Assembly (NCBI GenBank): GCA_030848705.1
Contig: CM061235.1
Coordinates: forward strand, 132,625,228 to 132,689,227
Length of the DNA stretch: 64,000 nucleotides
Direction of reading: 5' to 3'
From: Heracleum sosnowskyi
Taxonomy: Eukaryota; Streptophyta; Magnoliopsida; Apiales; Apiaceae
Made by a program: the position numbers and the translations under genes. Each line of letters begins with the position of its first letter. Position 1 is the stretch's first letter. Below the pieces are notes generated by a model. That model did no database searches. It had not been told where the DNA came from and saw only the letters and a list, made by a program, of their open reading frames with translations. This document shows, in pieces, positions 34,132 to 44,531 of this stretch.

Positions 34132-35350
34132 TGTTAGGTCCTGATAAGTTTGTAGAAGGGGGGTTGAATACAAACAATACCGTTTAATCGAATTTGTTCG
34201 TTGTCAGATATAACAATTTAAGAACAAATTATTGCGGAATAAACTGAAACAATATTCAAGTTAAATATAACTTATATGAAACTTGAGGAGTGTTACAATT
34301 TGATCACATATTACAAAGTTCTTGATAAAACAAACCTAGAATAAATTCGACATGAATTTATCTATTTTTGTAATAAAAAGGATCGAATACTAAAAAGTAG
34401 TTCGATATAATTTCTAGGGATTATGATCCGCTAGATTGTCAAAGCAGTACAAGAGAATTACTTCTTATGAATTAAATGTTACAAACGAACAAGAAAATAA
34501 TTCTCTGGCAGAAATTGAAAGCTTTGCAGTTGAAGAGAAGTAAAATCAGAGCTTTGAATGAAATGTTTCTGTTGTTTTGTTATGTCTTGTGTATTCTGTA
34601 TATGTCTTCAACTTGATCAGACTTTTCTTTTTAAATACAAACTGCATTATGTCTTACACGCGCCAATCCACTTCTTTGATTTTGTATTAGGAAGACAACC
34701 GGGAAGACTGTCTTTTGGCTTGGGAAGACTTGCGGGAAGACTAGCAATTGTATTGGGAAGACTATCGGGAAGACAACCTGTTGGCCTAGGAAGACAATGT
34801 GGAAAACTTAATTCTAAGTCTTCCTAGTTAAAAAACTAAGTCTTCCTAGTTCATTTTTATTCTATTTTAAATAATTATCAAAGTAAATTATGTATTAAAT
34901 TAATTCTTTACATAATTAATTTAATAAATAATTTACTTAATAGTAATAATTATTTATAAGAGAATAAATAAAATTACTTGCCTTCACAATTAATTCTTGA
35001 ACCACTAAAACTTAGATGAAGAAATAAAATTTTTAGAACGTTGACACTCAATGTACTGTCTGGTTCATGAGTAACTAACGACAATGTATGTTCTTCATCT
35101 GTTTGACTTTAAGCAGTGATCCACTTCCATTTCCCTTTTTCTTGAACTCTGTAACCCGCATCTTTGCTGTCACGTCTTGAAATCTCTGTCACTTTAATAA
35201 ATCCACTGAGTTTGAATACTCCACTGAGGCTTGATCAATAAATTGAACTTCTTTCAATTTAGAATTACTTCAAGTCTGTAGATGACCTTAATCTTCATTC
35301 TTTGACAGATATTATCTTATGAGATTCCTGTGATATTATCTTCTGAGATT
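34132..35350 (-). repeat. 5' LTR of B, truncated at its outer end
   Basis: Aligns to the element A LTR in reverse complement from the ...CAGGACCTAACA end. About 95 bp of the U3 start are missing. At the break a ~31-bp segment around GGAATCTCA is duplicated (35305-35350). It contains a GGAAGAC array (34689-34848) upstream, in element orientation, of a TATTTAAA box (34629-34636). No TSD can be read because the end is lost. Confidence 0.85.
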
Positions 35351-37532
35351 CCTTGTTCGGCCTAAACCACCCACTTGGTGTGGTCGGCATGGCATGGTCG
35401 GTTGCCTTTTGGCTTGTCGGCCGGTCCGGTCGGCTGGGTCCTTTGTAATTTTTGTTATAAATAATAATTTATATAAAAAATTTAGATATATAAAATAATT
35501 CAATTTTTTTTTATTTTCTTGGTTTCTTTGTTTTATGATTCTTGGTTCTTGGAACCGAGACTTGAACCTTTTCAACTTAATTGACCTACAAGGCTTTAAC
35601 TTGAATCTTGGTCTCGGGTACAGGATTAAATCCTGGTCTTCACCTCCTGCTCTTCATTCGCTTCATGTGCATCCTGGTCTAAACTCTCTGATAGGTCGGA
35701 ATTTTATTTCTTATTTTTTGTTGGAAACTTCAGTTCTCTTCAAGAATTTGTTTCTTGATTTCGAATTCAAGTCTTGTTTTCGTTCTTGGTTTCTCTGAAC
35801 TTAAAACGACATTTTCTTGCCTTGTTCGCATTCAAAGGCTTTTTATTTTTGCCCTTCAACTTCATGGTTTTTACAAACCTTGTATGTAACTCGGTCTAAG
35901 GTACATGATTCCTTGTCTAAGGACAAATGTTCCTTGTCAAAGGACAAGGTTCGGGTTTTCTGTTATTCATCTCCCACTCTTCACAAGCTATGGGTGTAAC
36001 CTAGTCTCCAAGACTTTATGTCCTTCAAGGTTATAAACTACACCTTGATTCTTGGTTTCAAGAATTAAACTTAAACTTCATTGGCCTCCAAGACTATAGC
36101 TTAATACTTATTTCTTAGTTTTAAGAAATGGAACCTCATTTCTAGTTGGCCTTCAAGGCTACAATTTGCATCTTTTTTCTTGATTCTAAGAATCATAATT
36201 TAAGTTTGGTTTTGAGCTCGTTCAATTTCAATATTTGCTCAAAGTTTCAGGGGTTTCAACCTCTTATATATTAACCCTCTCTCAACGGCCTCATTAGGCT
36301 TTTTATTAAGCTTGAGGTCTTTAGGAATATGATTGATCTTTCGAGACTGAGAATCGTGGTCTTCATGACTTTTTTATCTAATGAAGATCTAGATATGACA
36401 TACTTAGGTATTCAATTGAGGTTGGGGTCTTCAAAATTAGGACTTGTCTTCAAGACTAGGATTTGTCTTCCAGGCTTGGATTTAAGGTTTTCTAGACCAT
36501 ATTTGAGGACTTTATTTCATGTTTTAACACCCTTAACGGGGCTAATGGAGCCTTAAACGAGGTTTATATCAAGGTTGAACGGTGTTAAATGACGCTAAAT
36601 GGTGATAAACGGCGTTAGACGACGCTAAATTGCAGAACTTGAATTAACAGAAACCGGGATAAGAGGATCTTTCGGGACCATGAGGGACCGAAACAGGCCA
36701 GAAAGCCGACCTAGTCGGCACCTCCTGGCCGGCCAAGGCGACCAGGATTCCTGCTCGGCAGGGCCTGATCGGCGGAGGCGGGCTATGGCTCATGCTCGAC
36801 AGGGCCTGGTCTGCGGAGGCTGGCCATTGCTCCTGCTCGACAAGGTCTGGTCGGAGGAGGCTGGCCATGGATCCTGCTCGGCAAGGCCTGGTTGACCAGG
36901 ACCCGCAATTTTTTTTTTAAGCTTCAAGCCTTTTACTTGCATTCCTTGTTTCTGATCAAGAACTTGTTTCTTGATTCTAGGTTCAGAACCTGTTTCTATT
37001 CTTGTCTTGTTGGCCTTCAAGGGCTTGTTTCTCATTCTTGTTTTTCAAGAACTCTTGATTTAAATCCTTTGATCTTTATGGGAAATACTTTTCCTTTTTA
37101 TTTTGTAAATTAGTGTCATAATCCTTAATTAGCATCTTCAAGCTTAATTAACCTCATGGTTTGAGTTAGTCATTTTATGGCCATCTCGGCTTTGATTTTC
37201 TTTCGTTTCTTATTCGAAAGAGAAGGTGTTTCCTCGATTCTTTTCGAGTTTGTCAGCTCCTTTTTGCTATTTCTTGTTCTTTGATCTAGAAAGCAAGGTT
37301 GTTTCTTGATTCTATGTACATGATTCGTTTCTGCTCTTAGCTTCTATGAACCTAGAACGGAGCTTTCTTGGTTTTTTGAGCTTTGATGGCCTTCAAGGGT
37401 TTTTTTCATATCCTAAATTCGAGATTGAATATTTTAATTATTACCTGAAGATTCATAAGTTGAATCTTGGTCTATGGTTTTAGAAGCTCAAGTTGAATTC
37501 TGGTTTAAGGATACATGATTCATTTATGCTCT
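35351..37532. other. Gypsy 3' noncoding region / presumed LTR, no gene
   Basis: Loosely repetitive sequence with recurrent words such as TTCTTGATTCT and CTTCAAGGCTT. There are hairpin-like CCTTGTC...GGACAAGG copies at 35925-35970 and two GC-rich islands with GTCGGCCGGTCCGGTCGGC (35415-35435) and a minisatellite (36747-36901). Short ORFs here have no family resemblance. LTR ends could not be placed. Confidence 0.5.
36747..36901. repeat. GC-rich 41-bp minisatellite
   Basis: About 3.7 tandem units of 41-42 bp (starts near 36747, 36789, 36830 and 36871) with core CTGCTCGACAAGG and GGAGGCTGGCCATGG. Its GC content is far above the surrounding sequence. Confidence 0.75.
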
Positions 37533-38741
37533 TCAACCCTTTTTCCTTAGTCCATCATGGATAATTCGATTAGCCACCTTGGCTTGTCGATTTGCTCGAG
37601 GATAAGCAACTGATGTCAAGCGTAGCTCTATGTCATTCTCTTCACAATATTTTCTGAAATCCTCATTGTTGAACTCTCGTCCATTATCCGTCATTAGGAT
37701 TCGTGCAAGTCCATATCTGCATATCACACTCTCTCATAGGAATTATGTTACTTGCTTGGTGGTTATCTTGGCTAGGAGTTTAGCCTCAATACGCTTAGAG
37801 AAGTAGTCAATTTCCACTATCAAAAACTTCCTTTCTGCACTTGCTACCAGAAACGAACCAAGTAAGTCCATTCCCCACATGGCAAACGGGATAGGTGAAT
37901 TGATAGACGTTAACATCTGAGGTGGTTGTCTCACAACAGGGGCATGTTTCTGACATCGTTCACACTTCTTTACATATTCTTTTGCATCAACAAGCATATC
38001 CGGCCAATAGAAGCCTAGGCGGGTGATTTTATGAGCAAGGGCCCTGCCCCCCAAGTGTTTCCCACAAATCCCCTCGTGAACTTCTTTCAGGGCTAATTCT
38101 GCCTCTTGGGATCTCAAACATTTGAGGTAGGGGATAACAAAAGATTTCTTGTATAAGATTCCTTCAATATTTAAGGTGTACCTCAACGCTCTTAATGTCA
38201 ACTTTCGTGCATCCAAGGCATTATTTGGTAACCAACCGATCTCCAGTTGAGCTTTAATGGGGTCTATCCAACAGCCACCAATGTCAATAGGCGTTATCAG
38301 TTTTCCATCGATGCTTGGGGTCATCAAGACTTGGAGGTACACACTTCCGACATAGTTTTCTATTTTAGAAGAAGCAAGCTTAGATAGGGCATCATCTTTC
38401 ATATTCTCCTCCCTAGGGATGTGTTCCACATAGCACTCGTCAAACTTAGTCATGATGGCTTTCACAAGCTTTAAATACCTGGCCATAGTTTCGTCTTTTG
38501 CCTCAAATTCTCCATTCACTTGGGAGACTACCAACCTTGAATCTCTACATACTTTGAGAGTCTTGAAACTATAGGCCCCAGCTAAGCCTAAGCCGGCTAT
38601 CAGGGCTTCATATTCAGCTTCATTGTTTATCGTTGGAAAATCCAACTTCAATGCATACTCAATAAGAAATCGATCAGGACTTTGTAGAACCAGACCTGCT
38701 CCACTTGATTTTGTTTTTGATTCTCCATCAAAATAGAGCAC
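37533..38741 (-). pseudogene. Gypsy second RNase H (aRNH) and integrase
   Basis: One frame broken by a stop at 37743. Residues 1-125 form an archaeal-type RNase H (YFDGESKTKSSGAG, INNEAEYEALIAGL, REENMKDDALSKLAS). Next are the integrase H2C2 zinc-binding region (CERCQKHAP) and core motifs WGMDLLG and TDNGREF. The third catalytic position reads PRANRQAKVANR, with Lys where active integrases have Glu. The C-terminal part after GLRKKG is missing. The integrase is therefore inactive on two counts. Confidence 0.85.
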
Positions 38742-38803
38742 CTAATATTCTTTCAATATCATCTCTTCATCTTGTTTCTCAGTCTCTTTTCCCTCTAAGG
38801 GTA

Positions 38804-39960
38804 CTATCTCCTGCCCCCCGACTTCTTAGTTGTCGATGGTACATTCAACCATGAAGTCAACAAGTGTTTGTGCTTTAATGGTCGTTCGAGGATTGTACTT
38901 GATGTCAAATTCTCCCAACTCGATTGTCCAGTAAGGACTTCAATCTTGTGTGCTTGAAAGTACAAGCGTAGCTTTCTTGAAGCCATGATCAGAGTCAACA
39001 CGAACTTTTCTATAAGTGAGTAGTTCACTTCTGCTCCATGCAAAATCTTTCTCACGTAGTAGATGGGTTTCTGAACCTTTGAATCTTCATTTACCAAAAC
39101 AGCTCCCAAGGCGTTGTTTGAAACAGACAAGTATAGATAGAGTGTCTCTCTAGGTTTTTGTTTTTCCAACAGTGGTGCTTCGGTCATGTATTTTTTAAAG
39201 GCTTCTTGGCTTTCTACTGTCCATTCAAAATCCTTCACTTTTTTCAAGGCTTTAAAGAAGGGCAATCACTTCTCTCCATACTTGGAGATGAACCTTCCCA
39301 ATGCTGCCACTCTCCCGGTGAGTTTCTGAACCTCCTTGACGGAGTGTGGTGATTCCATGTCGAGAATAGATTTGACCTTGTCGGGGTTTGCCTCAATTCC
39401 TCGTTTTGAGACCATTAGACCCAAGAACTTTCCTGATCCAACGCCAAAGGCGCACTTGGCAGGATTCAACATCATCTAATGGTGTCTCAACACTTTAAAT
39501 GCCTCTCGGAGGTGCTCTTTGTGATCGACTTATCGAGGCTCTTCACTAACATGTCGTCCACATAAACTTCCATAGTTTTTCCAATGAGGTGTTCAAAGAT
39601 TTTGTTCACCACTCTTTCATACGTAGCACCTGCATTCTTAAGTCCAAACGCCATAACCAAGTAAAAATAAACACTAAAGTCCGTGATGAATGATAACTTG
39701 GGGATGTCATCCTTGTGCATCTTGATTTGATTATATCCACTGAAGTCATCCATGAAGCTCAGCATCTCATGCCCTAAAGTGACATCTATCAACGTGTCAA
39801 TCCTTGGTAGGGGAAAAAAGTCCTTGGGGAAAGCGTCATTCAAACCTGTGAAGTCTACACACATTCTCTACTTTCCATTGGCTTTCTTGACCATAACCGG
39901 GTTCGCCAACCATTCGGGGAATTGAATCTCTTCTATAAATCATGCCTCCAAGAGCTTATC
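38804..39960 (-). pseudogene. Gypsy reverse transcriptase and first RNase H
   Basis: Frames 39487-39864, 39266-39475 and 38804-39265 carry the gypsy RT: MCVDFTGLNDAFPKD, FMDDFSGYNQI, catalytic YVDDMLVKS, and KCAFGVGSGKFLG. The RNase H half follows (FKALKKVKDFEW, YLSVSNNALGAVLV, YSLIEKFVLTLI). A frameshift near 39480 and a stop at 39266 separate them. Further RT sequence upstream of 39864 (to about 39960) is degraded. Confidence 0.88.
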
Positions 39961-40095
39961 TACTTCTTGCTTTATGGCCTCTTGTCTTTCGGGAGCAAAA
40001 TTTCTCTTTTTTTATTTTATTGTCTTTCTTTCTGGATCCACATTCAACTTGTGGGTTATCAATTGGGAATCAATCCCTGGCATATTAGCTGTTGT

Positions 40096-40872
40096 TCAAG
40101 CAAAAACATCTTCGTTTTCTTTGAGAAACGATGTTAATTGGCCCTTCAAGGGCTCGGGCAACAAGGCCTCAATATAAGTAATTTTCTCTGGTTCACCCGG
40201 AACTAAGGGAACAAGAATTAAATCCTCAACTGGTTTTCCCCTTCTTTCTTCATCATCCCTTGAATCCATATCTTCTATTGGTAGAACCTCCCCCCCGACT
40301 CCATCAGGCCTTAACGTGGCTACATAGCAGCTTTTAACCATTTTTTGATCTCCTCGTTCTTCACCAACCCCATTCCTCGTAGGGAACTTGATCTTCAAAT
40401 GGTAAGTTGTGGCAACAGCCTTGAATGCATGAGGGTCTGTCCTTCCACGGATCACATTGTAGGTCGAGATTGCCTTTATCACCAAATAATTTAGCATTTG
40501 AGTTGCTATTTTCGAGCCTTGCCCTATTGTCATAGAGAGCTGAATGGTTCCTTCTACTTTAGATTCAACTCCGTTGAACCCATATATGGGCATGTTTGAA
40601 GGAGTCAGTTGCGAGTTAGTGTATCCCATCTTGATGAAAGCATCATGGAACAAGATGTCTATGGAAGCTCCATTATCTACTAGAACCCTTTTGGTTTCAG
40701 AGTTGCCTATCACAGGTATAATGACCAGCGGGCCGTCATGGGGGAACTTCACTCCCTCGAGATCAGAATCATAGAAGCTAATGGCTACTTCTGTCTTGGC
40801 ACGTTTCGGTGTTTCTCCTACAATAGTCATTACCTCTCGGGCATAAGCTATTCTAGAATTTTGGAGGACCTA
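40096..40872 (-). pseudogene. Gypsy aspartic protease region
   Basis: Minus-strand frame with YDSDLEGVKFPHDGPLVI and the retropepsin motif VLVDNGASIDILF (Asp-Asn-Gly in place of the usual Asp-Ser/Thr-Gly), then YNVIRGRTDPHAFKA. It continues upstream across the copia A insertion into the gag fragment at 54091-54713. Downstream it runs toward the RT with a poorly conserved linker. Confidence 0.82.
40868..40872. repeat. Copia A target-site duplication ACCTA, left
   Basis: ACCTA at 40868-40872 is repeated exactly at 54091-54095. Confidence 0.95.
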
Positions 40873-41446
40873 TGAAAGGCATATGTCCAGGCCTATTTGT
40901 AAACACCGAGGATTCTACTCAACTTTAATTAAGATGTAATAAGTAAATAATAAAAATCAATTGTCACAGGAATCTCAGAAGGTTATATCTGTCAAAGAAT
41001 GAAGATTAAAGTCATCTACAGACTTGAAGTGATTCTACATTGAAAGAAGCTCAATTTATTGATCAAGCCTCAATGAAGTATTCAAGCTCAGTGGATTTAT
41101 TAAAGTGACAGAGATTTCAAGTGGTGACAGAAAAAGATACTGATTACGGAGTTCTTGAATGAGAAGGTAGTGAATCACTGCTTAAATTTAAATAGATAAA
41201 GAACAGACATTGTCGTTAGTCACTCATGAACCAGACAGTGCATCGAGTGTCAACGTACTATTATGTTTATTCTTTATCTAAGTTTTAAGTGATTCTAGAA
41301 TTAATTGAGAAGTCAACTAATTCTATTTATTCTCTTATAAATAATTAATATTATTAAGTATATTATTTATTAATTTAATTCTGCAAAGAATTAAATTAAT
41401 ACATAATTTATTTAGTTGATTATTTAAATTAGAATATTTTTGAACT

Positions 41447-41627
41447 AGGAAGACTTAGATTTTGTACTAGGAAGACTTAGTTTTTAAACTAGGAAGACTC
41501 ACAAGTGAGTCTTCCCGATTGTCTTCCTAAGCCAAAGTCTAGTCTTCCCGAATGTCTTCTTAATACAATAGCTTGTCTTCCCGATTGTCTTCCAAGGCAA
41601 AAAGAATTGTTTTCTAGCAAGTCTTCC
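41447..41627 (+). promoter_or_regulatory. LTR GGAAGAC/GTCTTCC array
   Basis: About ten copies of GGAAGAC or its complement in both orientations, including GTCTTCCCGATTGTCTTCC twice. It lies 50 bp upstream of the LTR TATA box; the same block is at 53360-53540 in the 3' LTR. Confidence 0.65.
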
Positions 41628-41678
41628 AAATGTAATCTGCTAGTGGATTGGCGCGTGAAGAAAAGAACAAGTGGATTG

Positions 41679-41686
41679 TATAAAAG
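41679..41686 (+). promoter_or_regulatory. LTR TATA box (TATAAAAG)
   Basis: A single strong TATAAAAG downstream of the motif array, about 500 bp before the LTR end; likely core promoter for genomic RNA. Repeated at 53592-53599. Confidence 0.65.
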
Positions 41687-42179
41687 AAAAGAAGCAGTTG
41701 ACATTACTCGGTTGTATCATTCAATACAGAAGAAAAAGACAGAGACAAAACATTACATTCTTCCTCTTTACTTCTTCAACTGTCAAGCTCTAAATTTCTG
41801 CAGGATATTAATTCTTGATTGTTCTTAACATTTAATCCATAAGAATTGTATCTCTTGTAGTGCTTTAGCTTTCTAGCGGATCATAATCCCTAGATTTTAT
41901 ATCGAACTACTTTTTAGTATTCGATCCTTTTTATTACAAAAATAGATAAATTCATGTCGAATTTATTCTAGATTTGTTTTATTAAGTTCTTTGTAATCAG
42001 TGATCAAAATTGTAACACTTCTCAAGTTTAATAGAGTTTCTATTTAACTTGAATATTGTTTCAGTTTTTATTCCGCATTAATTTGTTCTAAATTGTTTAA
42101 TCTTAAACGAACAAATTTCGATAAAACGGTATAGTTTGTATTCAACCCCCCTTCTACAAACTTATCAGGACCTAACAAT

Positions 42180-42191
42180 TGGCATCAGAGC
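42180..42191 (+). other. Primer binding site of A
   Basis: TGGCATCAGAGC, 2 nt after the LTR; matches the initiator tRNA-Met PBS with one difference (C for T at the fourth base). Confidence 0.85.
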
Positions 42192-42279
42192 CTTTTGATT
42201 GATATACTAATCAAAGATCCAATTGTTTGAGATTTTTTTTAACTCTGATTTTTTATTTTTATTCTAAAAATCTCAAAAG

Positions 42280-44502
42280 ATGTCTACTGCACAGAAAGTG
42301 GGGACAGTTAAAATCCCAATATTCAGCAAGGAGCATTATCCAATGTGGAAGAAGAAAATGCTCCTATTTCTTAAGGTTGCAAATCCTAAATACTTGGATG
42401 TGCTGAAGAGTGGTCCCAAACTCCCTATGATTATTGATCCTGAAGTTGTTGAGAATAATGTTGTGACTAGGGCTGCTAGAATGTACCCTAAAGATCCCAA
42501 GGAATACACTCCTGATGAGAAAGAGGATGTTACCTTGGATTCCTGTCTTCAGTTGATCCTTATTGAGAGTCTTGATCCTATCATGCATAATCATGTCCTA
42601 AATTGTGAAACTGCTAAACATATTTGGGGAACCATAGAGATAATCAATGAGGGGACAGAAGAAGTTAGGGAGAATATGCTGGAAATTCTCACTTCACAAT
42701 ATGAGCATTTCAGATCAAACCCTGGTGAAGGTATCTCTCAGGTTTTTGAAAGATACAACAAATTAATCAATGATCTGAATCTCAATGGGAAGCACTACAC
42801 CAACAAGGAGATTAATAAGAAGTTCCTTCTTACCCTACCACCTCATTTGGAGCACAAAATATCTGCCATTAGAGAAGCAAGAGATATGAATGAGATTGCT
42901 TTGGAGAGATTGTATGGTGTGCTGAAGACCTATGAGCTGGAGCAGATTCAACAAAGGGAGCTGTATGGAACTGGGAAAATTGTTGGTACCTCTACTGCAT
43001 TGGCTGCTGAAGTCCCACAGAGACTGGAAGTGAAGGCTGTTCAACCTTCTAGTTCTCACATGAATGTTATTGATGCTGAATATGGATTAACATCCATTGA
43101 TCAATCTGGTGGTGACTTCTATTCTTTAGAAGAACTTGATCAGCTGGAGGATGGTGACTTGGCTTTGATAGTCAGGAAATTTGGGAAGTTTAGATTCAAG
43201 AGGAATCCCAATCTTAAGTTCAGACCCAGATTTCAGAGAGGTGGATCTTCATCTTCAAGTGGCACAAGGGGTGGCTACAAAACTGGAACTGTGGACAGGA
43301 GTATAATCAGATGCTACAATTGCAATGAGTTGGGTCACTTTGCTACTGAGTGCAGAAAGCCAAAGCAAGTGACTAGAAACACATTTGATTCTAGCAAGAA
43401 GAACAAGATTGGGAAGGCCTATGTTGCTGAGGGAAAGAGTTGGGATGACACTGACAGTGATGAAGAAGCAGGTGAGATTGGGAACCTTGCTTTAATGGCT
43501 AAAGAGGAAAGCACTTCATCCAGATACATGTCAGAGGTAACCTTTACTGATGCTGAAATGATTTATCATCTTGGTGGCACCATAAGTTGTGCACGCACTG
43601 AAAATGATAGAATAAATCTTTTAAACACAAATCTTGAAAAGGAATTAAAAGATTTGAAACTTGTGCATGTTAATCAGGATGAACTTACTGAGAAAATTGC
43701 TTTTCTTGAGAATAGGGTTAAATGTTATATTCAACTGGAAACCATTCTCAAAGATCAGATCAGTGAGCTTAAGACCAAAGCTAATGCTTATTTCAGTTCT
43801 TGTAAGACTGCTAAAGAAATTCTGAATAAGCAAGCTATTGGTAATCATGTCAGTATAGGGTATGATTATAATGAGGCTATTGGACTTCTTGGAATTAATT
43901 CCCCTTGTAACTTCAAATCTGAAGGGAAGGCTGTTCCATATATACTTAAGGGTATTAAAACACCTTTCTGTAAGGAGTCTGAGGCAGAGCCTATGAATGA
44001 ATACTCTATCATTATTGCTGAGGAGATTCATGAAGAAGATGTTGCTTTAGAAGCTGAGCAATCCAAAAAGTGCATATCTGATATTCCAGTCAAAGTTGCT
44101 ACAACTGAAAAGACTAAATCAGATATCCATAAGTTGGATCAAAACAACTATAGAACTAACATGCCTGCTATTAATTCTTCTCATAAAGCATGTGGTGTGA
44201 GTAATTGCATGTCTTGTGCTTTTAATGTTATGTATGCTTTCTTTAATAAAAAGCATGTATCTAGTGATAAGACTGCTCCACGTCAACATGTTAATAATAA
44301 GAAGCATGTTAAAGCAAAGACTACTAGTCCTCCTCAGACGAGAGTGGATTCATTTATCCCTAAGCCTACTCAGAAATGTGTTAAGGCTGGCTATAAATGG
44401 AAACGCTCTTATGTGAAAGAGAATGAAGTAGTTTTAGTTAGAAATGTTGTTTTGCCTGACAAAGGCCAGTTCTTTAAGTATGCCGGACCCAATCAATTTT
44501 AG
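42280..44502 (+). CDS. gag: Element A gag polyprotein
   Basis: 740-residue ORF from ATG (MSTAQKVGTVKIPIFSKEHY), the first ATG after the PBS. Residues 1-230 are the copia gag/UBN2 capsid region (HYPMWKKKMLLFLK, GEGISQVFERYNKLINDLNL). A CCHC zinc knuckle CYNCNELGHFATEC lies at about 345-358 for RNA binding. The C-terminal half is coiled-coil-like (ENDRINLLNTNLEKELKDLK) with a Cys-rich patch HKACGVSNCMSC. It ends GPNQF and a TAG, about six codons earlier than the homologue in B, which continues AWVPKKV. Pol follows in another frame. Confidence 0.93.
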   Translation: MSTAQKVGTVKIPIFSKEHYPMWKKKMLLFLKVANPKYLDVLKSGPKLPMIIDPEVVENNVVTRAARMYPKDPKEYTPDEKEDVTLDSCLQLILIESLDPIMHNHVLNCETAKHIWGTIEIINEGTEEVRENMLEILTSQYEHFRSNPGEGISQVFERYNKLINDLNLNGKHYTNKEINKKFLLTLPPHLEHKISAIREARDMNEIALERLYGVLKTYELEQIQQRELYGTGKIVGTSTALAAEVPQRLEVKAVQPSSSHMNVIDAEYGLTSIDQSGGDFYSLEELDQLEDGDLALIVRKFGKFRFKRNPNLKFRPRFQRGGSSSSSGTRGGYKTGTVDRSIIRCYNCNELGHFATECRKPKQVTRNTFDSSKKNKIGKAYVAEGKSWDDTDSDEEAGEIGNLALMAKEESTSSRYMSEVTFTDAEMIYHLGGTISCARTENDRINLLNTNLEKELKDLKLVHVNQDELTEKIAFLENRVKCYIQLETILKDQISELKTKANAYFSSCKTAKEILNKQAIGNHVSIGYDYNEAIGLLGINSPCNFKSEGKAVPYILKGIKTPFCKESEAEPMNEYSIIIAEEIHEEDVALEAEQSKKCISDIPVKVATTEKTKSDIHKLDQNNYRTNMPAINSSHKACGVSNCMSCAFNVMYAFFNKKHVSSDKTAPRQHVNNKKHVKAKTTSPPQTRVDSFIPKPTQKCVKAGYKWKRSYVKENEVVLVRNVVLPDKGQFFKYAGPNQF

Positions 44503-44531
44503 GCTCCGAGGAAGGACTAATCAATCTGATA

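Larger units (their letters stand above)
1..35350 (-). mobile_element. Copia element B (Sirevirus-like), old, heavily nested, 3' end off window
   Basis: Minus-strand LTR retrotransposon read from 35350 down to 1. Order: truncated 5' LTR, PBS, gag, gag C-terminus and protease, RT-RNase H, spacer, ORF3; the 3' LTR lies beyond base 1. It aligns piece by piece with the young element A (40873-54090). Four later insertions interrupt it: CACTA-3, CACTA-1 (which holds CACTA-2) and copia D. Joining the flanks of each insertion restores collinearity with A. Coding parts carry several nonsense codons and frameshifts plus a deletion of about 1.1 kb that removed the integrase, so the copy is dead. Confidence 0.9.
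40873..42177 (+). repeat. 5' LTR of A
   Basis: Begins TGAAAGGCATATGTCC and ends CAGGACCTAACA. Every stretch compared with 52786-54090 was identical, with the offset constant at 11913. It holds the GGAAGAC array and a TATAAAAG box. Confidence 0.95.

Noticed and set aside
36644..37035. Pro/Arg-rich frames in the gypsy noncoding region
   Set aside because: Produced on both strands by the GC-rich 41-bp minisatellite; no family match.
35351..37532. Attempt to place gypsy LTR borders
   Set aside because: No second copy or PPT/PBS pair is in the window, so any border would be a guess.
41489..41828. 71- and 107-residue frames repeated exactly at 53402-53741
   Set aside because: Translations of the LTR motif array in both LTRs; identical because the LTRs are identical, not because of coding selection.
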